A stretch of DNA of 38,799 nt from Candidatus Omnitrophota bacterium (lineage in GTDB: Bacteria > Omnitrophota > Gorgyraeia > Gygaellales > Profunditerraquicolaceae). The position numbers were made by a program, and so were the translations under genes. Of this stretch, positions 1 to 7,467 are shown piece by piece (the stretch's first letter is position 1; every line of letters begins with the position of its first letter). The stretch is taken from contig JAOAET010000025.1 of the NCBI GenBank assembly GCA_026416665.1, positions 1-38,799 of the forward strand, in the 5' to 3' direction. The notes below the pieces were generated by a model. It made no database searches, had not been told where the DNA came from, and worked only from the letters and a program-made list of their open reading frames with translations.

Positions 1-329
1 CCTGGTCCGTGGCAGGCTTCACATTGTTTATATTTAAGATGTGGTGTTTGCTCTTCGGAGACAAAACCACCTGGTTGACCGTAACCAGTCGCATGACACT
101 TTAAACACTCTGGGTCAGTGGTCTTTCCGCGCATCTGCAAAACTGCCCACGCCTTGGCAAACTTACGTGCTTGGAAATCTTCATACTCTTTCTTGTGGCA
201 GCCCTTACACTTATCAATTCCTATGAATTTTGCTCCCTCTTGAGCAGAAACTTGCTGTTGATAATTTATTAACCAGCAAATACTTACTAATAACACTGCC
301 AAAGCTAATATTAACGCTATTTTTTTCAA
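1..329 (-). CDS. Cytochrome c554-like multiheme c-type cytochrome (partial, 3' end missing)
   Basis: An exported electron carrier with covalently bound haem. The visible 109 residues contain an N-terminal hydrophobic signal/anchor segment (about residues 4-21) followed by three CXXCH haem sites: CKGCH at 41-45, CLKCH at 75-79 and CEACH at 103-107. The surrounding pattern (CLKCHATGYG, PGGF, CEACHGPG) is that of the cytochrome c554/c-prime family. The start is a TTG at 327-329, chosen because an excellent GGAGG ribosome site lies 6 nt upstream and no ATG is better placed. The gene runs off the left edge, so total haem number is unknown. It has its own promoter (387-415) and follows a Tat and hydrogenase operon, so it is a plausible periplasmic electron acceptor for the hydrogenase; that link is inference. 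Confidence 0.85.
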   Translation of the reverse strand, partial: MKKIALILALAVLLVSICWLINYQQQVSAQEGAKFIGIDKCKGCHKKEYEDFQARKFAKAWAVLQMRGKTTDPECLKCHATGYGQPGGFVSEEQTPHLKYKQCEACHGP

Positions 330-386
330 AGTACACCTCCTTGATTGTAATCTTCAGTTAGTTTTTAACTGTTTACGTCATCTGTT

Positions 387-415
387 ATCTTATAAAATAA
401 AGTTCCTTTTGTCAA
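387..415 (-). promoter_or_regulatory. Sigma70-type promoter for the cytochrome c gene
   Basis: On the minus strand TTGACA (410-415) is followed after 17 bases by TAAGAT (387-392), a near-consensus housekeeping promoter. It lies just downstream of tatA. The roughly 50-nt leader also contains a small inverted repeat CAGTTA/TAACTG (355-371, 5-base loop). Confidence 0.7.
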
Positions 416-431
416 GGAGTTTCAAGCAATA

Positions 432-611
432 TTAGTTTTGTCTTTGTGTCTTATTTTCTTCAGAAACTTTATCTGTGTCTTCCTTAAGACCTTTTTTAAA
501 CTCCCTGATTCCCTCACCTGCACCACGCATTAAGTCTTTAATCCTTGAACCCCCAAATAAAAGCACCACTAACAAGACAATCAAAAGAATTTCAAGTGGA
601 CCAAACCTCAT
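432..611 (-). CDS. tatA: Twin-arginine translocase subunit TatA
   Basis: A 59-residue pore-forming subunit of the Tat system, which exports folded proteins. The protein has the TatA layout: a very short N-terminus (MRFGPLE), one membrane helix (about residues 6-21, ILLIVLLVVLLFGG), an amphipathic helix (SRIKDLMRGAGEGIREF) with the FGGSRIKDLMR hinge, and a charged tail. It is too short for most ORF cut-offs. Its ATG overlaps the tatC stop codon (ATGA), implying translational coupling. With tatB and tatC upstream it completes a translocase in the same operon as a Tat-dependent hydrogenase. Confidence 0.88.
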   Translation of the reverse strand: MRFGPLEILLIVLLVVLLFGGSRIKDLMRGAGEGIREFKKGLKEDTDKVSEENKTQRQN

Positions 612-1321
612 TGTTTCTGCCTCCTTTCAAGAAACCGCGCCAGCCATATACTAAAAAAATAAAGAACTAATAATGGCCCTGCCATAAGTAACTGTGAAAA
701 TACATCAGGACCAGGAGTTAATGCCCCTGCAATGATAAATATCCCTACCACTGCTAATCGCCAGTGTTTGCGCAAATCTTCGGCTTTTATTATTCCTGTA
801 TAAGATAGAAATCCAACAATAAGGGGTAGTTGAAAAATCGAACCGAACGCAAAAACAAGGGCACTTACAAAAGCTAGATACCGTGAAATTGTTATCATCG
901 GCACCAAAACCTCTGAACCATAAGCTAAAAGAAATCTAACTCCTATAGGCAAAATCAGAAAATAACAAAACGCAGCACCAACCATAAATAATAAATAAGA
1001 AATAACAGTCAGCCCTAATACTGTTCTTCTTTCCTTCGGTAACAAACCCCGCTGAATAAAGCCCCATATCTGGAAAAGAACAAACGGTAAGCTTATAAAT
1101 AAACCTAAAAAAAACGCAAGTTTTAACTTTGTCCAGAATGCTTCAACCGGTCCAATAAAATAGAGTTTACCGACAGGTTTTGCCAAAGAACGAATAACTA
1201 AATCTGTGTAAGGGTATACTAAAATACCTGCTATTCCAATTGCACAAACTGATAAAATGATTCGTCTTCGCAGCTCAGCAAGATGCGCTAAAAGTGGTAA
1301 GGGTTCATCGCGCTGCGGCAT
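608..1321 (-). CDS. tatC: Twin-arginine translocase subunit TatC
   Basis: The polytopic TatC subunit, which recognises the twin-arginine signal peptide. It is 237 residues, normal for the family. The N-terminal cytoplasmic region LLAHLAELRRRI is the conserved TatC motif. Six hydrophobic helices follow, with the conserved FFLGLFISLPFVLFQIW segment after helix 2, a Pro-rich periplasmic loop, and SYLLFMVGAAFCYFLILP. The start overlaps the end of tatB by 17 bases, and its TGA overlaps the tatA start. The gene sits directly downstream of a hydrogenase with a TRREFLK signal, the probable main client. Confidence 0.95.
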   Translation of the reverse strand: MPQRDEPLPLLAHLAELRRRIILSVCAIGIAGILVYPYTDLVIRSLAKPVGKLYFIGPVEAFWTKLKLAFFLGLFISLPFVLFQIWGFIQRGLLPKERRTVLGLTVISYLLFMVGAAFCYFLILPIGVRFLLAYGSEVLVPMITISRYLAFVSALVFAFGSIFQLPLIVGFLSYTGIIKAEDLRKHWRLAVVGIFIIAGALTPGPDVFSQLLMAGPLLVLYFFSIWLARFLERRQKQ

Positions 1322-1538
1322 TGTCTTTTTTGTTGAGAGTAAGTTTCTCTTTTACTTCCTCTTTAATATCTTCGGGCGGCTCCTGTTCCAAAGCATCCTG
1401 CAAGTCCATAGCTGTGCGTTTTAGAAAAGCCACTGCTTTACCTAATTGTCTGCCGATTTCTGGCAAACGTTTTGGTCCTACTACAATTAACGCTACAATA
1501 AATATAAGAAAAAGCTCAGGTGCACCAATGTTAAACAT
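1305..1538 (-). CDS. tatB: Sec-independent translocase TatB-type subunit
   Basis: A 77-residue TatA/TatB-family protein. The N-terminus MFNIGAPELFLIFIVALIVV followed by GPKRLPEIGRQLGKAVAFL gives the Glu near the start of the helix, the GP(K/R)RLP hinge and an amphipathic helix. A charged tail follows. This resembles TatB (MFDIG, LGPQRLP) more than TatA, and a separate TatA is encoded after tatC. The B/A distinction rests on this comparison and is moderately sure. It begins 2 bases after the HypA-like gene stops. Confidence 0.85.
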   Translation of the reverse strand: MFNIGAPELFLIFIVALIVVGPKRLPEIGRQLGKAVAFLKRTAMDLQDALEQEPPEDIKEEVKEKLTLNKKDNAAAR

Positions 1539-1540
1539 GG

Positions 1541-1777
1541 TTAACTTTCCACTTCTAATGCCACTACTCGGCTTTCTAATGCTTTAGTAGAAATAATAGA
1601 GAGATCTGCCTCTTCAGCTAAAGTGCCTTTTGCTATCATCTGAAAGGCACGGCGTAATGAACCTGGCGTAGTGTGACCATCATTACCTAATTCTACTTCT
1701 ATCCGAAGTATTTTTTTTCCCTCTGATTTTCTTAAGACAAGCGAGAGGATTTCTTTAGCTACTCCCACCTCATGCAT
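1541..1777 (-). CDS. HypA-like hydrogenase nickel protein lacking the zinc-binding domain
   Basis: The 78-residue product begins MHEVGVAKEIL, the conserved MHE nickel-binding start of HypA, and continues through ELGN and AKGTLAEEADLSI as HypA does. Full HypA is about 113 residues with a zinc domain of two CXXC motifs. This protein stops near residue 78 and contains no cysteine at all. The stop codon lies 2 bases before tatB, so no zinc domain is hidden downstream by a frameshift. It overlaps the protease gene by 8 bases, so it is translated as part of the hydrogenase operon. It may be a nickel-handling partner reduced to the N-terminal domain; function is inferred. Confidence 0.75.
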   Translation of the reverse strand: MHEVGVAKEILSLVLRKSEGKKILRIEVELGNDGHTTPGSLRRAFQMIAKGTLAEEADLSIISTKALESRVVALEVES

Positions 1778-2234
1778 TTAATGCCTCCTTAATTACTAAT
1801 TCAGACAGTCTTGGTAAAATTGTCTCTAATTCTTTACTTAAAGACATACCCCAGTCAATGGTTTTAGGTTGCACACCAAAAATAATTACTGGTGGCAAAG
1901 GTCCTAGTTTTTGAGCAATCATTAATACTTCCTTTAAACAAATGTCATGTAAAGAACTACTTAACGGTGCCGGTTCCACAGTAAAATCTTCGGGTGTAAA
2001 TTTAAAGATTGCCCCTGGTTCTGCTTCTGTTTTTATCGCGTCCACAATAACTACTTTTTTTATTCCATGAAGATGAGGAATAATATCAAATCCTCCACAG
2101 CCAGCATCTACCAGTTCTACGTTCTCTGGTAGATTTTGCATCTTCAGGGAGTTTATCAAATGGATACCAATTCCTTCATCTTGTAAGAGTAAATTGCCAC
2201 AACCAATTATTTTGGTAATTTCTGCTTTACTCAA
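1770..2234 (-). CDS. [NiFe]-hydrogenase maturation endopeptidase (HyaD/HybD family)
   Basis: This protease trims the C-terminus of the hydrogenase large subunit once nickel is in place. At 154 residues it has the family length. It carries the GCGN motif (11-14) and the DEG motif (19-21). E20, D65 (VVIVDA) and H96 (SSLHD) match the three nickel-sensing ligands known in HybD. The start is a TTG; an in-frame TAG just upstream rules out a longer form, and the ribosome site is weak. It lies 13 bases downstream of the large subunit, its expected substrate, whose tail after H456 is 14 residues. Confidence 0.93.
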   Translation of the reverse strand: MSKAEITKIIGCGNLLLQDEGIGIHLINSLKMQNLPENVELVDAGCGGFDIIPHLHGIKKVVIVDAIKTEAEPGAIFKFTPEDFTVEPAPLSSSLHDICLKEVLMIAQKLGPLPPVIIFGVQPKTIDWGMSLSKELETILPRLSELVIKEALNA

Positions 2235-2247
2235 TTTTTGCTAAAAG

Positions 2248-3660
2248 TTATATAACACGAAATTTCTTCATCTGGCCATTTGGTTTAATAAGGTGAACCG
2301 CGCAGGCAATACAAGGATCAAAGGAACGAATAATACGCACCACCTCAAGAGGATTATCTACATCGGCAATAGGTGTTCCAACCAATGCTTCTTCAATCGG
2401 GCCTCTTATTCCTTTATCATCACGTGGACAAGCATTCCAAGTTGTTGGAACCACTGCTTGGTAGTTTTCAATTTTCTTTTTAGAGATTTTAATCCAATGG
2501 CCCAATGCTCCTCGGGCAGCTTCAGTTAACCCCATACCTTCTGCCGTATCTGGAACTTTGGCAGCTGTGCAGGTAGGCTCACCCGGCTTAAGCTGTAATA
2601 ACCATTCTTCCATTGCCTCGACCAATTTCTTGGCTTCAAAAGCCCTTGCTGCGTGTCTATCAATAACTGAAATACCCTGTCGATAATCACCATTTACCCA
2701 CATTCGAGCAAGCGGACCTACTTCATAAGGCTGACCTTCATACCGTGGAGACTTAAGCCAACTGTAAGCACCTTTTTTTTCAGGCTCAGGATCAGTCATT
2801 CCATTATAAGGATGCTTACCAGTGTTATCATCCTTATACCAAGAATATTTTACATCTTCAGTAATTTTACCAGCATCAAATGTCAAAATACGGTCTTTAT
2901 ACCAACGCCCAGCCTTAAAAAGCTTATTTTTTCCTTGTGCATCTAACGGAAAAGAACCGTAAGAGAGCAAATAGCCATGTCCTTTACCAATTTTCTTATA
3001 ATCTGAATACACCTCTGCTACTGCCAGCACATCTGGAATATAAACATTGTTAATAAACTCTTTTATTTGCCGCAGTCGCCATAAAAATGAAGCAATACTG
3101 TCTACAGTAGGTTGAACCGTTACTCCTCCCACTACCATTGTCATTTGCGGAGGCATCTTACCACCAAACACTGCTAACATCTCATGGCATTTTTTACGAA
3201 CCTCTAATGCCTGTAAATAATGTTCTACATACTGATCATTTACCTTTTTAGGTAGACGATAATCACCTTTATACCGAGGGATAAATGGTGAAACTTCAGG
3301 ACCTTGAACATAATCTAAAGCCGCTAAATGATAAAAATGTAAAATATGTGATTGAACATGATTGGCAGCAAGTAAGAGATTTCTAATGATGCGACCGTTA
3401 TCTGGCACAGTTACTTTAAAGGCATCGTCAAGACATAAAATAGAAGCAGTTCCGTGTCCCATAGGACAAACACCGCAAATACGCTGAGTAATCTGGGCAG
3501 CATCGCGTGGATCACGACCACGTAGAATTACCTCAATACCTCTCCAGAGTGTTCCTGAACTATAGGCATCTACAATTTTGCCGTCTTCTACCTCTACTGT
3601 AATTTTAAGGTGTCCTTCTATCCTGGTAACCGGGTCTATTGTTATTCTTTGTGTAGCCAT
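2248..3660 (-). CDS. [NiFe]-hydrogenase large (catalytic) subunit, group 1 type
   Basis: The subunit holds the Ni-Fe active site. At 470 residues it carries both cysteine pairs: RICGVCPMGHG (C62, C65) and DPCIACAVH (C450, C453, H456). After H456 a 14-residue tail remains for removal by the neighbouring protease. The first C-terminal Cys codon is TGT, so this is not a selenocysteine enzyme. I place the start at the ATG at 3660 with AAGGAGG 5 bases upstream, rather than the TTG one codon earlier. It has no export signal and must be carried out with the Tat-tagged small subunit. Residues such as HVQSHILHFYHLAALDYV fit periplasmic uptake enzymes. Confidence 0.96.
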   Translation of the reverse strand: MATQRITIDPVTRIEGHLKITVEVEDGKIVDAYSSGTLWRGIEVILRGRDPRDAAQITQRICGVCPMGHGTASILCLDDAFKVTVPDNGRIIRNLLLAANHVQSHILHFYHLAALDYVQGPEVSPFIPRYKGDYRLPKKVNDQYVEHYLQALEVRKKCHEMLAVFGGKMPPQMTMVVGGVTVQPTVDSIASFLWRLRQIKEFINNVYIPDVLAVAEVYSDYKKIGKGHGYLLSYGSFPLDAQGKNKLFKAGRWYKDRILTFDAGKITEDVKYSWYKDDNTGKHPYNGMTDPEPEKKGAYSWLKSPRYEGQPYEVGPLARMWVNGDYRQGISVIDRHAARAFEAKKLVEAMEEWLLQLKPGEPTCTAAKVPDTAEGMGLTEAARGALGHWIKISKKKIENYQAVVPTTWNACPRDDKGIRGPIEEALVGTPIADVDNPLEVVRIIRSFDPCIACAVHLIKPNGQMKKFRVI

Positions 3661-3694
3661 CAATCCCTCCTTGTCTTAACAATCTAATTTAAAT

Positions 3695-4639
3695 TTAAGC
3701 TATTTCTGAATCTTTTGCTGGCCACTTATCTTTGGGAAGAGCACTATAAAAAGGTGACATACTATCAGGGAATTTATCACTACTACAACCAATACAAGGA
3801 GACCCTACACCAATACACCAGTTCACCCCTGAATTCCATTTACGCAATGGACAATCAGAATAAGCCATCGGTCCTTTACATCCTAACTCAATCAAACAAC
3901 CTTTATCCCCAAACTTCTTTGCCATTTTTCCCTCTTGGAAATAAGAGTAATTTGGACAATTCTGATGCACTGTCTCACTATAGAAAAGTTTTGGTCTTCC
4001 TTTATCGTCTAAGGCAGGTAGTCCGAATAATAATACATGTGCGATTGTTCCCACCATCCAATCAGGATGCGGTGGACAACCTTGGAGATTAATGATTGGC
4101 ACTCCTTTAACAATCTCAGAAACAGGCTTGCAACCAGTAGGATTGGGTTTTGCTGCAGGAATTCCACCAAAAGAAGCACAATTACCGATAGCTAAAATTG
4201 CTGCTGCCTTGGGTGCTATCTCGTTCAATAACTCTAACAAAGTTACTTCTTTACCATCTTTTTCTCCTAGAGTGCAATAAATCCCATTATCTTTAGTTGG
4301 AACCGCTCCTTCTACTGCTAGTATATACTTTCCTTTAGCTTTTTCTGTAACCATTTCTAAATGAGTAAAGGCAAGCTCGCCACTTGCTGCCATAATTGTT
4401 GAACAATATTCTAAACTGATAATTTTTAATAAAACCTCAGCAATGGTAGGATGAGAAGTATTCAATAAAGAAACAGCGCAACCTGTACAATTTGCTCCTT
4501 GCAACCAAATAACTGGTGGTTTGGTAGTTGCTACCTCCTCTAATGCTGCTATTAACTTTGGATTGACTACTTGTGAAATACCTGCACCTACTGCAGAAGC
4601 AGTACATATTTTTAAAAATTCTCTCCTGGTTAATTCCAT
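3695..4639 (-). CDS. [NiFe]-hydrogenase small (iron-sulfur) subunit with Tat signal
   Basis: This subunit carries electrons from the Ni-Fe site through three FeS clusters. It is 314 residues. The twin-arginine motif TRREFLK (4-10) is followed by a hydrophobic segment. Proximal cluster ligands are C51, C54, C154 and C188; distal H225, C228, C248 and C254; medial C263, C275, C282 and C285. C275 stands where Desulfovibrio-type enzymes have Pro, so the medial cluster is probably [4Fe-4S]. The proximal site lacks the extra cysteines of oxygen-tolerant enzymes. There is no C-terminal membrane helix and no cytochrome b gene nearby, so the enzyme may be soluble in the periplasm. I chose the second ATG because AGGAGG abuts the first. 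Confidence 0.96.
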   Translation of the reverse strand: MELTRREFLKICTASAVGAGISQVVNPKLIAALEEVATTKPPVIWLQGANCTGCAVSLLNTSHPTIAEVLLKIISLEYCSTIMAASGELAFTHLEMVTEKAKGKYILAVEGAVPTKDNGIYCTLGEKDGKEVTLLELLNEIAPKAAAILAIGNCASFGGIPAAKPNPTGCKPVSEIVKGVPIINLQGCPPHPDWMVGTIAHVLLFGLPALDDKGRPKLFYSETVHQNCPNYSYFQEGKMAKKFGDKGCLIELGCKGPMAYSDCPLRKWNSGVNWCIGVGSPCIGCSSDKFPDSMSPFYSALPKDKWPAKDSEIA

Positions 4640-4685
4640 CTTCATCCTCCTTTTATTCTTTTATAAACCTATTATATAAAACAAA

Positions 4686-4717
4686 AAGCTGAAAAAGAGT
4701 TTGCTCTTTTTCAGCTT
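4686..4717 (-). terminator. Terminator-like hairpin in the hydrogenase mRNA leader
   Basis: A perfect 14-bp stem (AAGCTGAAAAAGAG paired with its complement, 4-nt loop) is followed on the minus strand by TTTTTGTTTTAT. It lies inside the transcribed leader, about 70 bases downstream of the predicted transcription start and 46 bases before the start codon. It is therefore more likely an attenuator than the end of another gene. On the plus strand it lacks a T-run. Confidence 0.6.
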
Positions 4718-4793
4718 GGTATAAGGTAGAATTTTTCTTTCAATTTTTGACCCTATTTTTTTTTAGAAAAACGCCTCCAATTATTTTAAATTT

Positions 4794-4822
4794 TTATTAC
4801 CATACTTTAGATGGATTGTCAA
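4794..4822 (-). promoter_or_regulatory. Sigma70-type promoter of the hydrogenase-tat operon
   Basis: On the minus strand consensus TTGACA (4817-4822), a 17-base spacer and TAATAA (4794-4799) form a strong housekeeping promoter. The start would be near 4787, giving a leader of about 150 nt. Apart from this and the hairpin, the 260-base gap to hypF holds no gene. I see no convincing promoter or ribosome site for hypF on the plus strand. Confidence 0.75.
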
Positions 4823-4899
4823 GCTTTTTTCTAACTTATGCATTATCAAACATATCAAAATAATACAATTAAAAGATATTTTATGTTAAAATTTAAAAT

Positions 4900-7239
4900 A
4901 TGTTAAAGGCATATAAAATAGTATTAGAAGGTATAGTCCAAGGCGTGGGTTTCCGACCCTTTGTAAAAAGATTGGCGCAACGTTTTGGCGTAGTTGGTTT
5001 TATTAGGAACACAGCAAAAGGAGTAGAAATCCATGCCGAGGCAACTTCTGCTCAATTGAAAAAATTTTGGCAAGCCTTATTCACAGATCTACCTGTCCTG
5101 GCACGGATAAACAGTTTCAATAAAACTTCTTGTCTTGCTTGGGGCTTTAACGAATTCCGCATCCAAGAAAGCCGTTACGGAAAACATATACATACCTTAA
5201 TTAGCCCGGACATCAGTATCTGCAATGCTTGCCTAAAAGAACTCTTTGACCCTTTGAATAGACGATTTCTCTATCCTTTTATTAACTGTACTGACTGTGG
5301 TCCACGCTTTTCTATAATTTTATCCTTGCCCTATGACCGACCCAGAACTACTATGCATAAGTTTACCATGTGCAAATGTTGCAATAAGGAATACCTTGAT
5401 ATACATGACCGACGATTCCATGCTCAACCAAATGCCTGTGGAATCTGTGGACCAGATGTTCAACTTCTATCTTCTGAAAAAGAAAAAATATTAGAGACAG
5501 GCACTAGTGCAATCAAACTAACAATTCAGTTATTAAAGAAAGGAAAGATTGTTGCTATTAAAGGTATCGGTGGTTTTCATATTGCCTGCGACGCCTTCAA
5601 CTACCAAGCAATTAGTAGATTACGCCAGCTTAAAAACAGGCCGGCAAAACCTTTTGCCTTAATGGTAGCAGATATTAAAGCGGTTAAATCTTTCTGTAAT
5701 GTCTCTGACTTAGAAGAAAAACTGCTGAATTCACCTGAGCGACCAATTGTTTTACTACGTAAAAAGAAAGGTAATCTTCAAAGTCAAATTATTTCTCCTG
5801 ATAATAATTATTTAGGAGTAATGCTTGCCTATAGTGGTTTGCACTATCTACTTTTTTCTAAAGAATTATCCGTCGGTAAACCACTCAGCTGTTTGGTAAT
5901 GACTAGCGGAAATATTCAAGATGAGCCATTAGAAATTGAAAATATTTCTGCTTATAAAAATCTCAGAAAAATGTGCGATTATTTTCTTATGCACAATCGC
6001 GATATTGAGAATCGCCTCGACGATTCTATTATCCAAGTTATTGACAGAAAAGCTATTGTTCTAAGAAGAGGCCGTGGTTATGCTCCTTTTCCTTTCTTCT
6101 TAACAAAACAAACAGTCACACCAATACTTGCCTGCGGTGCGGAATTAAAGAATACTGTCTGTCTTGTTAAAAATAAGTTTGCCTTTGTCAGTCAATATCT
6201 AGGAGATTTAAAGACACAAAAAACCTACTTATTTTTTGAAGAAACAATTAATAAGCTTTCCAAACTTTTCTTCATTAATCCCAAAGTCATTATCCACGAC
6301 CTACACCCTGATTATCTTTCTACCAGTTACGCAATATCAAAAAAGAAACAAAATTCCTCCCTAAAACTTATGGCGGTTCAACATCACCAAGCACATCTAG
6401 CCAGTGTTATTGCCGAACATCGTATTAAAGAAGCAGTTATTGGCATCTGTTTTGACGGTATTGGTTTAGGCACAGATGGACATATCTGGGGTGGAGAATT
6501 TTTCATTGGAAAAATAAATAAATTTACCCGTAAGGCACATCTTGAATATGTGGCTATGCCTGGTCAAGATAAAGCCACAAAGGAACCATATCGGATGGCT
6601 ATAAGTTATTTAGAAAAAAGTTTCGGCGATGAGATTTTTAATCTTAAAATCCCTTTTATAAAAAAACACCAAAAAGTCCTTAAATCTATTGTTGGTATCT
6701 GCCGTAATCAGGGAATATTGACTTCTAGCGCTGGTAGATTATTTGACGCGGTTAGTGCACTGTTAGGATTGTGTGATATAATAACCTATGAAGCGCAGGC
6801 AGCCATTCGTTTACAAATGTTTGCTGAACGTTTTACTCGTTCCACTAATAAAAAGTTCTATCCTATGCAATTATATAAAAAAGGTTCTGCTTGGATAATT
6901 TCAAGTATTCCTCTTTTTAAAGCAATTGTTCAAGACATCTTACAGAACAAACCTACTGAAGAAATCGCTTACTGTTTTCACTTAGGCCTTGCGAAAGCTT
7001 GTCTGGAAGTCTGTGCTATCTTAAGAAAAGAGACAAACATAAAAACAATTTGTTTATCAGGCGGTGTATTTCAAAATAAATTATTCTTAGAAATTTTGAC
7101 TAATCATCTTCGCCAAAAAAAATTTTTGGTCTATTACAACGAACTTTTACCCAGCAATGACGGCGCAATTTCGTTAGGACAGGCAGCTATTGCCTTAGCT
7201 ACAAGAGATAAAAATTATGTGTCTTGCTATACCTGTTAA
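4900..7239 (+). CDS. hypF: Carbamoyltransferase HypF
   Basis: HypF converts carbamoyl phosphate to a carbamoyl adenylate and passes it to a HypE cysteine, the first step in making the cyanide ligands of [NiFe]-hydrogenase. The 779 residues have the complete order: acylphosphatase domain (about 1-90, IVQGVGFRPFV), paired zinc fingers (about 105-185, CNACLKE, CTDCGPRF, CKCCNKEY, CGICGP), a YrdC-like domain (about 205-390, KGIGGFHIACDA, KNRPAKPFALM) and a Kae1-like domain (about 410-770, HHQAHLAS, LSGGVFQN). It overlaps hypC by 23 bases. Before its ATG there is only A/T sequence with no Shine-Dalgarno, so a leaderless or weakly translated message is possible. Confidence 0.97.
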   Translation: MLKAYKIVLEGIVQGVGFRPFVKRLAQRFGVVGFIRNTAKGVEIHAEATSAQLKKFWQALFTDLPVLARINSFNKTSCLAWGFNEFRIQESRYGKHIHTLISPDISICNACLKELFDPLNRRFLYPFINCTDCGPRFSIILSLPYDRPRTTMHKFTMCKCCNKEYLDIHDRRFHAQPNACGICGPDVQLLSSEKEKILETGTSAIKLTIQLLKKGKIVAIKGIGGFHIACDAFNYQAISRLRQLKNRPAKPFALMVADIKAVKSFCNVSDLEEKLLNSPERPIVLLRKKKGNLQSQIISPDNNYLGVMLAYSGLHYLLFSKELSVGKPLSCLVMTSGNIQDEPLEIENISAYKNLRKMCDYFLMHNRDIENRLDDSIIQVIDRKAIVLRRGRGYAPFPFFLTKQTVTPILACGAELKNTVCLVKNKFAFVSQYLGDLKTQKTYLFFEETINKLSKLFFINPKVIIHDLHPDYLSTSYAISKKKQNSSLKLMAVQHHQAHLASVIAEHRIKEAVIGICFDGIGLGTDGHIWGGEFFIGKINKFTRKAHLEYVAMPGQDKATKEPYRMAISYLEKSFGDEIFNLKIPFIKKHQKVLKSIVGICRNQGILTSSAGRLFDAVSALLGLCDIITYEAQAAIRLQMFAERFTRSTNKKFYPMQLYKKGSAWIISSIPLFKAIVQDILQNKPTEEIAYCFHLGLAKACLEVCAILRKETNIKTICLSGGVFQNKLFLEILTNHLRQKKFLVYYNELLPSNDGAISLGQAAIALATRDKNYVSCYTC

Positions 7240-7432
7240 AATACTAAAAATAAAAGGGAATACTGCTATCGCTGATTTCTGGGGTATACAAAAACAGATA
7301 GACGTGCGACTGGTAGCTGATGTGCGCGTAGGTGATTATGTACTCGTTCACGCGGGTTTTGCTATTGAGAAAATTAATAAGACACAGGCAAGAAAGAATC
7401 TAGAGCTTCTAAAAAATATCTCTTATGAATAA
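7217..7432 (+). CDS. hypC: Hydrogenase maturation chaperone HypC
   Basis: A small (71 residues) chaperone that holds the iron with CN and CO ligands together with HypD and delivers it to the large subunit. It starts MCLAIPVKI, with the essential Cys2, and contains the VRVGDYVLVHAGFAI core of the HypC/HybG family. The start lies inside the end of hypF in another frame, a typical coupled overlap. Confidence 0.95.
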   Translation: MCLAIPVKILKIKGNTAIADFWGIQKQIDVRLVADVRVGDYVLVHAGFAIEKINKTQARKNLELLKNISYE

Positions 7433-7467
7433 TCTCACCGAACTAAAATTATCTACCGCAGTATCAG

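Noticed and set aside
41-226. Plus-strand ORF at the left end
   Set aside because: It is antisense to the cytochrome c gene, which has three CXXCH motifs and a good ribosome site.
2293-2320. Possible selenocysteine in the hydrogenase large subunit, suggested by the four-Cys medial cluster
   Set aside because: The DPCIACAVH codons read TGT and TGC; there is no in-frame TGA, so it is a Cys [NiFe] enzyme.
4716-4890. Plus-strand promoter for hypF (TTGTCA at 4816-4821 with a weak -10 near 4837)
   Set aside because: The -10 matches poorly and the sequence is the complement of the strong minus-strand promoter; not good enough to annotate.
4646-4899. NikR operator of the E. coli type (GTATGA-N16-TCATAC) in the hydrogenase/hyp intergenic region
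   Set aside because: No pair of half-sites with correct spacing is present; only isolated CATAC and TTATG fragments occur.
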